A DNA stretch of 64,000 bases, taken from positions 27,478 to 91,477 of the forward strand of contig CAVZNH010000004.1 of the NCBI GenBank assembly GCA_963776505.1, read 5' to 3'. Within the stretch, counting starts at the first letter, position 1. The number at the start of each line of letters is the position of its first letter. Positions 17,226-25,668 of the stretch are shown here, piece by piece. Source of the stretch: JAMXLO01 sp963776505. GTDB lineage: Bacteria; Pseudomonadota; Alphaproteobacteria; Acetobacterales; Acetobacteraceae. The translations under genes and the position numbers were made by a program. The notes below the pieces were generated by a model. The model was not told the DNA's origin and searched no databases. It saw only the letters and a program-made list of their open reading frames with translations.

Positions 17226-17323
17226 GACGTCATGGCCGGCGAAGGCTGCGAAGGCCGGCCATGACGTCTCATCTGCATGAATGTCGAAAACTCGTGGATG
17301 GCCGGGCCAAGCCCGGCATGACA
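17226..17323. repeat. interspersed palindromic repeat pair between CoA-transferase and hydratase genes
   Basis: Two palindromes lie in the 119-bp gap. The first has perfect 15-bp arms GACGTCATGGCCGGC (17226-17240) and GCCGGCCATGACGTC (17254-17268) around a 13-nt loop. The second has GCCGGGC and GCCCGGC arms separated by CAA at about 17301-17317, followed by ATGACAT. Sequences of this type (CATGCCGGGCTTGGCCCGG-like) are scattered through many alphaproteobacterial genomes between genes. They may act as RNA-processing or attenuation hairpins within the operon. Confidence 0.7.
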
Positions 17324-17337
17324 TAGGGAGGCGGGAG

Positions 17338-18114
17338 GTGGCACACCGGTACTGCGTAGTGCAGGACGAAGGCCACGTCCGCATCGTCACGCTGAACCGG
17401 CCTGAGGTGCTGAACGCCCTGCACGCCGATGCGAACGATGAACTCGCCACCGTGTGGGACGAGTTCGCCGCGCGCGACGACCTGTGGGTGGGCATCATCA
17501 CCGGCGCCGGCGAGCGTGCGTTCTCTGCCGGCAACGACCTGAAGGTGCAAGCCGCCGGCCGCCGCCGGCCCAATGGACCGAACGGCTTTGCCGGCATCAC
17601 CCATCGCTTCAATCTCGACAAGCCGATGATTGCCGCGGTGAACGGCTGGGCGATGGGCGGCGGGTTCGAGACCGCACTCGCCTGCGATATCATCATCGCC
17701 GCCGAGAACGCGCTGTTTGCATTGCCGGAGCCGCGTGTCGGGCTGATCGCCGGCGGTGGCGGTGTGCATCGCCTGCCGCGCATGATCCCGCGGAAGAAGG
17801 CGATGGGTATGATCCTGACCGGCCGGCGTGTCGGCGCACGCGAAGGCTTCGAACTCGGCTTCGTCACCGAGGTGGTGCCGCAGGGCCAGGCGCTGGAGGC
17901 GGCGAAGCGCTGGGCCGCGCAGATCCTGGAATGCTCGCCCAAGGCGGTGCGCGCTTCGAAGCAGGCGACGTATCGCGGCCTCGATGAACCGTCGCTGGAA
18001 CGCGCAATGCGCACGGTGTATCCGGCGCAGCAGGAGAACCTGGAGAGCCAGGACTACATCGAGGGCCCAAAGGCATTCGCGGAAAAGCGCAAGCCGAACT
18101 GGCAGAACAAATAG
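17338..18114 (+). CDS. enoyl-CoA hydratase/isomerase family, CaiD-like
   Basis: The crotonase fold is shown by HVRIVTLNRPEVLNALHADA, the oxyanion-hole segment ERAFSAGNDLKV, and AVNGWAMGGGFETALACDII followed by FALPEPRVGLIAGGGG. The two catalytic acid positions (Glu in GGGFE and Glu in LPEPRVG) are both kept, so hydratase chemistry is plausible. The closest motif pattern I know is crotonobetainyl/carnitinyl-CoA dehydratase. I start it at GTG 17338 (258 aa) because an AGGGAGG site sits 6-7 nt upstream; the earlier ATG at 17281 lies inside the repeat. It is followed after 9 bp by the cupin gene. Confidence 0.9.
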   Translation: MAHRYCVVQDEGHVRIVTLNRPEVLNALHADANDELATVWDEFAARDDLWVGIITGAGERAFSAGNDLKVQAAGRRRPNGPNGFAGITHRFNLDKPMIAAVNGWAMGGGFETALACDIIIAAENALFALPEPRVGLIAGGGGVHRLPRMIPRKKAMGMILTGRRVGAREGFELGFVTEVVPQGQALEAAKRWAAQILECSPKAVRASKQATYRGLDEPSLERAMRTVYPAQQENLESQDYIEGPKAFAEKRKPNWQNK

Positions 18115-18123
18115 GAGGAAGCG

Positions 18124-18474
18124 ATGCGGATACACAATCTCTACTGTGACGCCAACGGCAAATCGCACTGGCGCGACGTCGAGGTGCAGTGGGTCGAGGA
18201 GCGCAATTTTTCCAAGATCTCCGCGCGTCTGCCGGCCAACGGCATCATCTTCCGCGAGACCTCGGGCGACTATGATCTGTCGTGGCATCCGGCGCCGCGG
18301 CGGCAGTACATCATCAATCTTGACGGCGGCGTGCAGATCACGGCAAGCGACGGCGAAGCGCGGACGATCGGTGCCGGCGAGGTCGTGCTGGTGGAGGACA
18401 TCACCGGGAAGGGCCATCTGTCGAAGTCGGTCGGCGGAAAAATGCGGCACTCGATCTTCGTTCCGGTTGAATAG
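18124..18474 (+). CDS. small cupin-fold protein
   Basis: The 116-residue product has the beta-rich pattern of a one-domain cupin: RQYIINLDGGVQITASDGEA, then the Gly-rich turn RTIGAGEVVLVEDITGKGHL and a final strand MRHSIFVPVE. Metal ligands are only partly visible (WHPAPRR, GKGHLS). AGGAGGAAG lies just before the ATG at 18124. Its place between the hydratase and FAH-family genes suggests a role in the same pathway, perhaps as a metal-dependent isomerase or a binding protein. No function can be assigned from sequence alone. Confidence 0.75.
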   Translation: MRIHNLYCDANGKSHWRDVEVQWVEERNFSKISARLPANGIIFRETSGDYDLSWHPAPRRQYIINLDGGVQITASDGEARTIGAGEVVLVEDITGKGHLSKSVGGKMRHSIFVPVE

Positions 18475-18485
18475 AGGGGGCTATC

Positions 18486-19410
18486 ATGAAGCTGGCGTTC
18501 TTCGACGATTACAAACTCGGCGTGGTGAAGGGTGACAACATCGTCGATGTGTCGTCCGCCGTGCGCGACATCCCGCATCTGGGGCCGCATGATCTGATCA
18601 ACGGGCTGATCGCGCGCTTCGGCGACTACAAGAAGCGCCTGGAGGATGCGGCGGCAAGTGGCAAGGCGGTGCCGATCTCCAGCGTGAAGCTACAGGCGCC
18701 GTTGCCGAAGCCCGGCAACATCGTCTGCATGGCGGTGAACTACATGGAGAATGGCACCCGCAAGGAGCCGGCGCCGATCAACGCCTTCCACAAGGCGCCG
18801 ACATCGATCCTCGGCCAAGGCGGCACGATGGTGCTGCCTGACGTGCCCGCCACCATCTTCGAGGGCGAGGCGGAAATGGCGCGTGGTGATCGGCAAGCGC
18901 GCCAGCCACGTGAAGGCGGCCGATGCGATGGACTACGTGTTCGGCTACACCAACTTCATCGACGGCTCGGCCCGCGGCCTGCCCCCGCAGAGCTTCTTCG
19001 CCATGAAGTCGCGCGACACGTTTGCGCCGATCGGTCCGTACCTGGTGACCAAGGACGAAATCGCCGATCCGCACAAAGTGCCGATCAAGCTGTCGGTGAA
19101 TGGCACGATCATGCAAGACTTCAACACCGACGACATGGCGCACAAGATCCCGCGCTGCATCGAGTGGGTCTCCTCGATCCACACACTGGAGCCGGGCGAC
19201 ATCCTCGCCACCGGCACCAACCATCGCGGCCTCAATGCCTTCATGGACGGCGACACGGTGGAACTGGAATGCAGAGGTCTGGGGAAGCTCAGCTTCAAGG
19301 TTCGCGATGATCTGAAGCGCACATGGTCGCGCGAGACGCGGCTGGATCGGCAGGAGAAGGGCTTCGACACGCCGACGCCCCAGGTCAGCGGAAAATACGC
19401 ACCGAAATAG
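18486..19410 (+). pseudogene. fumarylacetoacetate hydrolase (FAH) family protein, one frameshift
   Basis: The frame from ATG 18486 runs through PLPKPGNIVCMAVNYMENGT and ATIFEGEAEM, where the metal-binding Glu residues sit. It then loses phase at 18880-18883. Removing one base there continues as AVVIGKRASHVKAADAMDYV, FGYTNFIDGSARG, KSRDTFAPIGPYLVTKDEIA and HTLEPGDILATGTNHRG. The joined product of about 308 residues is the normal length for this family, whose members cleave or decarboxylate acylpyruvates or 2-keto acids. All key residues survive, so a one-base consensus error is as likely as a true mutation. It is last in the operon that starts at 15989. Confidence 0.85.
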
Positions 19411-19472
19411 CTGTCATTACGAGGAGCGTAAGCGACGAAGCAATCCCCATCACATCGATGGGGATTGCTTCG
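19411..19472. repeat. dispersed repeat ending in a 15-bp-arm hairpin
   Basis: The sequence CTGTCATTACGAGGAGC followed by GTAAGCGACGAAGCAATCC is a well-known dispersed intergenic repeat type in alphaproteobacteria and other bacteria. Here it ends in a perfect hairpin with arms CGAAGCAATCCCCAT (19436-19450) and ATGGGGATTGCTTCG (19458-19472) and a 7-nt loop. It lies exactly between the convergent FAH and MaoC-like genes, where it could stop transcription from both sides. Confidence 0.75.
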
Positions 19473-19473
19473 A

Positions 19474-20612
19474 TCAGCGGGCCAACAGCTCCACCACGCC
19501 CGTTCCGACAACGGACAGCTCGCCATCCTGGTTGTGCGCTTCCTGCGCAATCTCGACCAGATGGCGACCATCCTCGATGAAGCTGCGCACGACACTCTCC
19601 GCCGATGAACAGCGTGTCGCCTTCCGGATTGTGCCGGCGGATCTTGCAGCTTGCCCGGCGCAGTATCCCATCATCGCCCATCCAGTTGGTGAGATGATGC
19701 GTCAGCCATGAGCATCGCTCCGGGCCATAGTCGTATGCGCCCGGCACGCCGACCATGCGGGCGAACTCCGGCTCCCAGTGCACGCGCTCGGGACAGTCGG
19801 GAATGCCGAAGCGGTTGGCGATGCCGAGACCGCGATGCGCGTGTATCTGCTTCCACGCGAGCTTGTTCGCGCGGATGTAGAGCCCGCCCCAGCCCTGCGC
19901 GTAGGCGATGAACCCGGTGACGGTCATCGGTCCCTTGACCATCGTCGGCAGCGAATCGCCCACCGCAACATCATTCCAATAGCGCGGCGTCGCCCCGCGC
20001 ACTTCCTCCTCGGCATAAAGTCGATAGATGCGCGCCAGATCCGCCTCCGAGTAGTGCGGCGGCGGCCGTCCCTTCACCGCGTCGTACTTGCTGCCCTGCT
20101 CGCGCGCCTGGTCGCGATCGGTGCGGAAGCACCAACTGTCGGCGGAGGCCACCATCTCGCCCGCGCTGGTTGTAGAAATCCACGTGATAGATCTGCTGGA
20201 TCGCGCGGCCGGCAAACCGCGTCTCGTGCTCGATCAGGTCCTTCAGCCATGCCTCGGTGGTGATCGCGTCATTGCGCCGCACCGGATGATGCCAGGTCCA
20301 GTCGGCGCCGGCCCACATCGCATGCACACCCGGCAGGCCGCCGACATAGCCGGAAATGATCCGGCTGGTCGCGAACAGGAAACTCGGCAACGCGACAATG
20401 CCGCCCCAGCGCGTGTTCGCCGCGTAGTCCGGATCGCACCACAGCGGATTGTCGTCGCCGATGCCATGCGCGTAGTGGCGGATCGCATCGCGCGTCGCCT
20501 CGTGACACCACGGCTCCAGCGTATTCTCGATCCGCACGTTCATCCGGCGTCGCAGCGCATCCAGCGCCTCGTCGGTGATCTTCGGGAACAGCCTGTTGGC
20601 GTCTTCGCTCAT
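19474..20612 (-). pseudogene. MaoC-like (hot-dog fold) dehydratase family protein, two frameshifts
   Basis: From ATG 20612 the frame reads LFPKITDEALDALRRRMNVR, HYAHGIGDDNPLWCDPDYAA and WTWHHPVRRNDAITTEAWLK, typical of the N-terminal MaoC-like half. It shifts at about 20160-20162 into GEMVASADSWCFRTDRDQAR, then HYSEADLARIYRLYAEEEVR, VKGPMTVTGFIAYAQGWGG and HNPEGDTLFIG. A second shift at 19599-19603 leads to ESVVRSFIEDGRHLVEIAQE and the stop. Both shifts are one extra G. The rebuilt protein of about 379 residues is a two-hot-dog MaoC-like protein, likely an enoyl-CoA hydratase. Its ATG overlaps the synthetase stop by 4 bp. Confidence 0.8.
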
Positions 20613-22168
20613 GCCGGCTCCTGCTGTTCGCGCTCGCGCAGCGCCTTGCGGTTGACCTTGCCGGCCGGCGTCTTCGGCAATTCGGCGACGAAGGCGACGA
20701 TGCGCGGATATTCGTGCTGGCTCAGCCGCGCGCGCACAAAGTCCTGGATGTCGCTGGCCAGCGCATCGTCGTGCGGCCGGTCCGTCACGACGAACGCCTT
20801 CACCACCTGCCCGCGCTGGGCGTCGGGCACACCGATCGCTGCTGCCTCGCGCACTGCCGGATGACGCAGCAGCACGTCCTCGATCTCGGTCGCACTCATC
20901 GTCCAGCCGGCGGAAATGATCACGTCATCCGCACGCCCGGCATGGAAGAAATAGCCGTCATCGTCGATCCAGCCGCGATCCTTGGTCGGAAACCACGTGC
21001 CGTGCCGCCAGACCTTGATCTCGCCGATCTTCCTCAGGCGCGCAGGCGCTGCCGTCCGGTCGCTGCACCTCCACCTTGACGCCAGGCACCGGCATGCCGA
21101 GTGCGCCTGGTTTTCCTGCGAAATCCTCCGGCACCTGGATAGTTCGCCAGGATCACGCCAACCTCGGTCGTGCCATACATGCTGCACAGGCGCGTGCCGA
21201 AGGTGTGTTCGGCGAACGCCTGGCTGTCGCTGTCGATCGGCTCGCCGGTGAACGACATCTTGCGTATCGCGTAACGGTAGCGCGGACGCGGCGCCCGACA
21301 GTGCGCATCATGCGGTAATGCGTCGCCGCAGCCGATAGGTTGGTGGTGCCAAAATCCTGCAACGCACGCAGCAGACGTTCCGCATCGAAGCGGCCGGCAT
21401 AAACGCCGGTCTCGACGCCAAGCGCCAGCGGCGCCAGCGTCCCATGCCACAGCCCGTGGCCCCAGGCTGGCGATGACGGACAGAAGAACCGATCGCCCGG
21501 GCGAATGCCCGTGCCATAAAGCGCTGCGATCATGACCACCACGATGGCCCGGTGCGTGTGGCGGATCGCGGCAGGCAGTTCGCGCGTCGTGCCAGACGTA
21601 TACTGGTAAGATCGCCAGATCATCGCACGCGTGTCGCCGGCACGAAGTCGGTAGGATACTGCGACAAAGCCGCCGCAAAAGCCTCGTCCTGCGCGATGGT
21701 CGGTATCGATAGCGCGCCGAGCGACTGCACCTTGTCGGACGTTGTCAGCAACAGGCGTGGCGCGCAGTCGTCGAGCCGCAGCCGCACGCCATCCGGCCCA
21801 AACAGGGTGAACAAGGGCACCGCGATCGCACCAAGCTTCATGGTGCCGAACAAGCGCAGCGTAGAACGCCAGCGACGGCTCCAGCATGATCGCCACGCGA
21901 TCGCCTGGCACGACACCCATCTCGCGAGCCAATGTGCATAGCGCGACGGATTGCTCGGCGATGGTGCGGAAGGTGATCGCCTCGTCGTGCCCGTCGCGCA
22001 TGAGCGATGCGGATCGGCGATGCGGCCTGGATCGGCTGAATAACGATCGATGCACTCGTGCGCGATATTCAGCCGATCGCGGTCGCCGTCGAACAACTCC
22101 CACAACCGACCGGGCGCAAAGTGGCACTGCGCGTCTGCGTAGCTTGTGTAGTCGGTAAGCGGCACCAC
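20609..22168 (-). pseudogene. AMP-dependent acyl-CoA synthetase, about eight single-base indels
   Basis: The pieces lie in order across three frames: LNIAHECIDRYSADPGR, EAITFRTIAEQSVALCTLAR, GVVPGDRVAIMLEPSLAFYA, FGTMKLGAIAVPLFTLFGPD, YQYTSGTT (AMP-binding), PSSPAWGHGLWHGTLAPLAL, KMSFTGEPIDSDSQAFAEHT, MYGTTEVGVILANYPG, GEIKVWRHGTWFPTKDRG, FFHAGRADDVIISAGWTMSA and the catalytic-Lys end PKTPAGKVNRKALRE. Every motif of the acyl/aryl-CoA ligase family is present with few apparent substitutions. Shifts fall near 22010, 21852, 21636, 21623, 21608, 21290, 21129 and 21030. The start is GTG at 22168. It sits 5 bp after the amidohydrolase gene and overlaps the MaoC-like gene. Confidence 0.85.
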
Positions 22169-22173
22169 GCGAG

Positions 22174-22992
22174 CTAGGTCGGCTTGCGCTGCCAGCCCAG
22201 CCAGTCACACACGCCCTGCCCCATCACCAACTCGAGGTCGTTGCCCTTCAGCCACGGCAGTTCCTCGGTGAACATCGTCACGCACTGCCGGTAGCTGCAT
22301 GGCATGCGCGTGATATCGGTGCCCCAGAAGAACCGCTTCGGCCCATACGCATCGAAGATGCGATGCAGCCCGTCATGGATATCGCGGAACGGATACGGCG
22401 CATCGGAATAGCCCGGTGCGCCGGTCGCCTTCACCGCGACGTTCGGCAGCTTCGCCAGCGAGCACAGCGTGTCCAGATCGGCAAACGCCGCCGCGCCCTT
22501 CGCCGAGCGCACCAGCCCGAGATGATCGATGATCAGCTTCAGGTTGGGATGCTGCTCGGCGATCTGCCTGAACAGCGGCAGGAAACGCCAGGCCATCGTC
22601 GCGATCGGCGTGCCCGCGCGTTCCGCCGCCGGCCACAGCCAGTCCATCGTGCCGTCCTTGTGCCAGTTCTCCTGCTCGGGCCGCGTCAGCGACCAGCGCA
22701 GGCCGAGCATGCCGGGCCGCTGCTTCCAGGTCTCGATGCGCTTGCGCTCTTCGGGCTTGTCCAGCGGGAACCAGCCAAGGATGCAGAACCTGTCAGGATA
22801 TTTCTTCGCGGCCTCCACCGCCATCTCGTTCGATCCCGGATCCCAGCTCGGCGGATGCAGCACCGCGCCGTTCACGCCGGCCGCATCCATCTCCTTGATC
22901 AGTTCCTCCGCCGTGTAGATCGAGGTCTGCCGATGATGGCCGCTCGGCGTGCCGCTGCCCCAGATATGCACCTGTGCGTCGATGACCTGCAT
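22174..22992 (-). CDS. amidohydrolase_2 family metal-dependent hydrolase
   Basis: The 272-residue TIM-barrel protein starts MQVIDAQVHIWG, with QVH in place of the usual D/H-x-H metal pair. It continues with EMDAAGVNGAVLHPPSWDPG, LGWFPLDKPEERKRIETWKQ, LKLIIDHLGLVRS (His ligand) and RFFWGTDITRMPCSY (Asp ligand). Relatives are lactonases and decarboxylases acting on ring-cleavage products. The ATG at 22992 follows GGAAGGAG. It heads a three-gene unit with the synthetase and MaoC-like genes, and is divergent from the surE-like gene. Confidence 0.88.
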   Translation of the reverse strand: MQVIDAQVHIWGSGTPSGHHRQTSIYTAEELIKEMDAAGVNGAVLHPPSWDPGSNEMAVEAAKKYPDRFCILGWFPLDKPEERKRIETWKQRPGMLGLRWSLTRPEQENWHKDGTMDWLWPAAERAGTPIATMAWRFLPLFRQIAEQHPNLKLIIDHLGLVRSAKGAAAFADLDTLCSLAKLPNVAVKATGAPGYSDAPYPFRDIHDGLHRIFDAYGPKRFFWGTDITRMPCSYRQCVTMFTEELPWLKGNDLELVMGQGVCDWLGWQRKPT

Positions 22993-23075
22993 GGTTCGTC
23001 TCCTTCCCGTCGCGCCATGCTGGACGCGGCGGGCCGGACGCGTCAAACAGGGCGCGCATAGAGCGGAGCAAGCGC

Positions 23076-23850
23076 GTGCTGGATCGGATATTGCTGACCA
23101 ACGACGACGGAATCGATGCCCCCGGGCTGGCGATCCTGGAGGCAATCGCCGCCGAACTGGCGCACGAAGTGTGGGTGGTGGCGCCGGAGCACGACCAGAG
23201 CGGCGTGTCGCACGCGATCAGCCTGCACCATGCGCTGCGCGTCAGCCGACAGGGGGAACGGCGCTTCGGCATCTCCGGCACGCCTGGCGATTGCGCGGTC
23301 ATGGGTATCTGCCATCTGATGACCCGTGGGGCGCCGCAATTGCTGCTGTCGGGCGTGAACCGTGGACTGAACCTGGGGATGGAGACGGTGTTCTCCGGCA
23401 CGGTCGGCGGCGCGATGACCGGCATGATGCTCGGCGTTCCCTCGATCGCGCTGAGCCAGGCATACAAGGACCGCAACAATGTGCTGTGGGACGCGTCGCG
23501 CACGTCTGGGTGCGAAGGTGGTGCGCGATCTGCTGGCGATCGGCTGGAGCAAGGATGCGTGCCTGAACGTGAACTTTCCGGCGTGTTCCGCGGCAGAGGC
23601 GGGACCGGTGACGTTGGCACGCCAGGGCGTCGGCATGATCGCCGGAATGCATGTGGATACGCGTGCAGATCCGCGTGGCATGGAGTATCACTGGCTGAAT
23701 TTCCGCCGCGGCGATCGGCAGCAGGGGCCCGAGAGCGATTATGACGCATTGCGCGCTGGCAACATCGTCGTGACGCCGTTGCGGTATGACCGCACGGACG
23801 AGGAGGCGTATCGGGCGCTGGCCGAGAAGCTGCCCCGCTTCGGTCAGTAG
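23076..23850 (+). pseudogene. surE: SurE-family 5'/3'-nucleotidase, one frameshift
   Basis: The frame from GTG 23076 reads RILLTNDDGIDAPGLAILEA (the NDDG metal ligands), VWVVAPEHDQSGVSHAISL, SGTPGDCAVMGICHLM, LLLSGVNRGLNLGMETVFSG and TVGGAMTGMMLGVPSIALSQ. It is interrupted near 23505, where one extra T shifts the frame. Without it the text continues LGAKVVRDLLAIGWSKDA, LNVNFPACSAAEAGP and DYDALRAGNIVVTPLRYDRT to the stop. The joined length of about 257 residues is normal for SurE, which removes phosphate from nucleoside monophosphates. The family is often beside pcm and surA; here it is among catabolic genes, so a specialised role is possible. Confidence 0.85.
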
Positions 23851-23852
23851 GG

Positions 23853-24617
23853 TCAGAGACCGCCGGTCACATCGATCGTCAGCCCCGTGACGAAATCGGC
23901 ATCAGACGACGCGAGGAAGCATATAACCTTCGCCTGATCCGCTGCTTCCGCCACGCGACGCAGTGGAATGCGTTCGATCTCGGCAACCTGATCCTCCGGC
24001 GACTGCTGGTTCCAGCGCGGCCGGATGCGTTCAGTCAGCGTACGGCTCGGCGCAATTGCGTTGACCGTGATCCCGAATGGTCCCATCTCGAATGCCAGTT
24101 TGCGGGTGAAAGCGATGATGCCGCCCTTCGCAGCGGAATACGCGCTGCTGCTGGTCACGCTCAGCCCGCGCCCTGCAATCGACGCAAGATTGACGATCTT
24201 GCCGTGCTTGCGCCGCTTCATCACCGGCGTCACCGCATGGCAGAACAGGAACGTGCCGTTCAGGTTGAACTGGATCAGCCTTTGCCATTCGTCGAATGTC
24301 AGCTCATCGACGGTGGCGCCCGGCTTATCGATGATCGTGCTGCCGCCTACGGCGTTCACCAGGATGTCGATGTTGCCGTACTGCTTTGCCGCCCAGGCGA
24401 CGACTTCGTCAACCTCGCGCTGATCCAGTGCATTGGCGGGGCGGCCGATCGCGCGGCCACCCGACATGTTCATCGCCTCCATCGCCATCGCAAGGCGACG
24501 CTCATCGTTATCCACACCGATGATGACCGCACCTTCCTTCGCCATGATGTCGGCAGTGGCGCGGCCGATGCCGCTCCCCACCGCAGTGATCAGCGCAACC
24601 TTGTCGTTGAAGCGCAT
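23853..24617 (-). CDS. short-chain dehydrogenase/reductase (SDR)
   Basis: The 254-residue product has the cofactor motif VALITAVGSGIGRATADIMA (TAVGSGIG in place of TGxxxGIG), IDILVNAVGG, the catalytic region NLASIAGRG and SSAYSAAKGGIIAFTRKLAF (Tyr-x3-Lys), and the end GLTIDVTGGL. Asp in GVDNDERRLA suggests NAD preference. It is third in an operon after two LLM flavin oxidoreductases, 13 bp past the second. It converges on the SurE-like gene with a 2-bp gap. The substrate is a secondary alcohol or ketone of unknown identity. Confidence 0.9.
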   Translation of the reverse strand: MRFNDKVALITAVGSGIGRATADIMAKEGAVIIGVDNDERRLAMAMEAMNMSGGRAIGRPANALDQREVDEVVAWAAKQYGNIDILVNAVGGSTIIDKPGATVDELTFDEWQRLIQFNLNGTFLFCHAVTPVMKRRKHGKIVNLASIAGRGLSVTSSSAYSAAKGGIIAFTRKLAFEMGPFGITVNAIAPSRTLTERIRPRWNQQSPEDQVAEIERIPLRRVAEAADQAKVICFLASSDADFVTGLTIDVTGGL

Positions 24618-24630
24618 AGTCCCTTCTCCT

Positions 24631-25668
24631 TCAGTTGAGCCGCGCGGCCTGCGCCATGACCTCGATGGCCTCCGGTTGCCGGGAGCGCACGGTCAGGCTG
24701 GTCGCGCCGGAATCCTCCCAGGCGCGGAAACGTTGCTTGATCCGTTCCGGCGGGCCGACCAGCGACTTCATGTCAACCCACTCGTCCGGCACCGCTTCGA
24801 TCGCCTCGTCCTTGCGATGCGCAAGATAGAGTTCCTGGATGCGTTCCGCGGCATCCTTGAACCCACGGCGGATCATCATGTCCTTGTGGAAGTTTTTGTC
24901 ACGATGGCCCATGCCGCCGACGTACAGCGCGACCTCAGGCTTCATCTTGGCCAGCGCCGCCTTCACGTCGTTATCGATCGCAACGTGCACTGAGGCCTGG
25001 ATAGCAAAGTCACGCAGGCTCTTGCCTTTGCCGGCGCGGCGGAAGCCTTCCTCCAGCCAGGGCAGATATTCCGGCAGCGAGCCCGGCACGAAGCCGAGCG
25101 GCAGCCAGCCATCGGCGATCTCCGCCGTCAGCTTCACCGTCGATTCGTTGCCGGTACCGAGATAGATCGGAATGTCGGGGTTCATGTGCAGTATCGACTT
25201 CAGTGGCTTGCCAACACCGGCGGCGCCTTCGCCAGTGTACGGCAGCGAGATCTCGCGACCCTCATGCGTCACCGGCGCCTCGCGCCGGAAGATCTTTCGC
25301 ATGATGGCGACGTAATCCTTGTAGCGGTAATACGGCCGACCCCAGGGCTCGCCGTACCAGCCCTCGACGATCTGCGGCCCTGAAACGCCGAGACCGGCGA
25401 TGAAGCGCCCGCCGCCGGCCATCGCATCGACGGTAGCAGCACACATGGCCGCATTGGCCGGTGTGCGCGCGGCAAGCTGCATGATGCCGGTGCCGAGCTT
25501 TATGCGTTTGGTTAGTGCGGCAAGATAAGCGAGCGGCGTGACCGCATCGGTGCCGTATGCTTCGGCTGTCCACACGCTGTCATATCCGAGCTCTTCCGCA
25601 CGCTGCACCAGTTTGACCGGGATTTCGAGTTGCGCGCGCGAGTAGCCGATGGAAAGGCCCAACTTCAT
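24631..25668 (-). CDS. LLM class flavin/F420-type oxidoreductase
   Basis: The 345-residue luciferase-like TIM barrel starts MKLGLSIGYSRAQLEIPVKL and has YDSVWTAEAYGTDAVTPLAY, RIKLGTGIMQLAARTPANAA, GRFIAGLGVSGPQIVEGWYG and GVGKPLKSILHMNPDIPIYL. This is the pattern of the F420-type methylenetetrahydromethanopterin-reductase-like branch, whose members may use FMN or F420. The ATG at 25668 follows GGAGGAACG, and its first four bases ATGA overlap the stop of the preceding monooxygenase gene. The tight coupling suggests the two act on the same compound. Confidence 0.9.
   Translation of the reverse strand: MKLGLSIGYSRAQLEIPVKLVQRAEELGYDSVWTAEAYGTDAVTPLAYLAALTKRIKLGTGIMQLAARTPANAAMCAATVDAMAGGGRFIAGLGVSGPQIVEGWYGEPWGRPYYRYKDYVAIMRKIFRREAPVTHEGREISLPYTGEGAAGVGKPLKSILHMNPDIPIYLGTGNESTVKLTAEIADGWLPLGFVPGSLPEYLPWLEEGFRRAGKGKSLRDFAIQASVHVAIDNDVKAALAKMKPEVALYVGGMGHRDKNFHKDMMIRRGFKDAAERIQELYLAHRKDEAIEAVPDEWVDMKSLVGPPERIKQRFRAWEDSGATSLTVRSRQPEAIEVMAQAARLN

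Noticed and set aside
15821..17344. 507-codon minus-strand open frame opposite the CoA-transferase
   Set aside because: It is the antisense phase of a clear family gene in GC-rich DNA, rich in His, Arg and Ala and without any motif.
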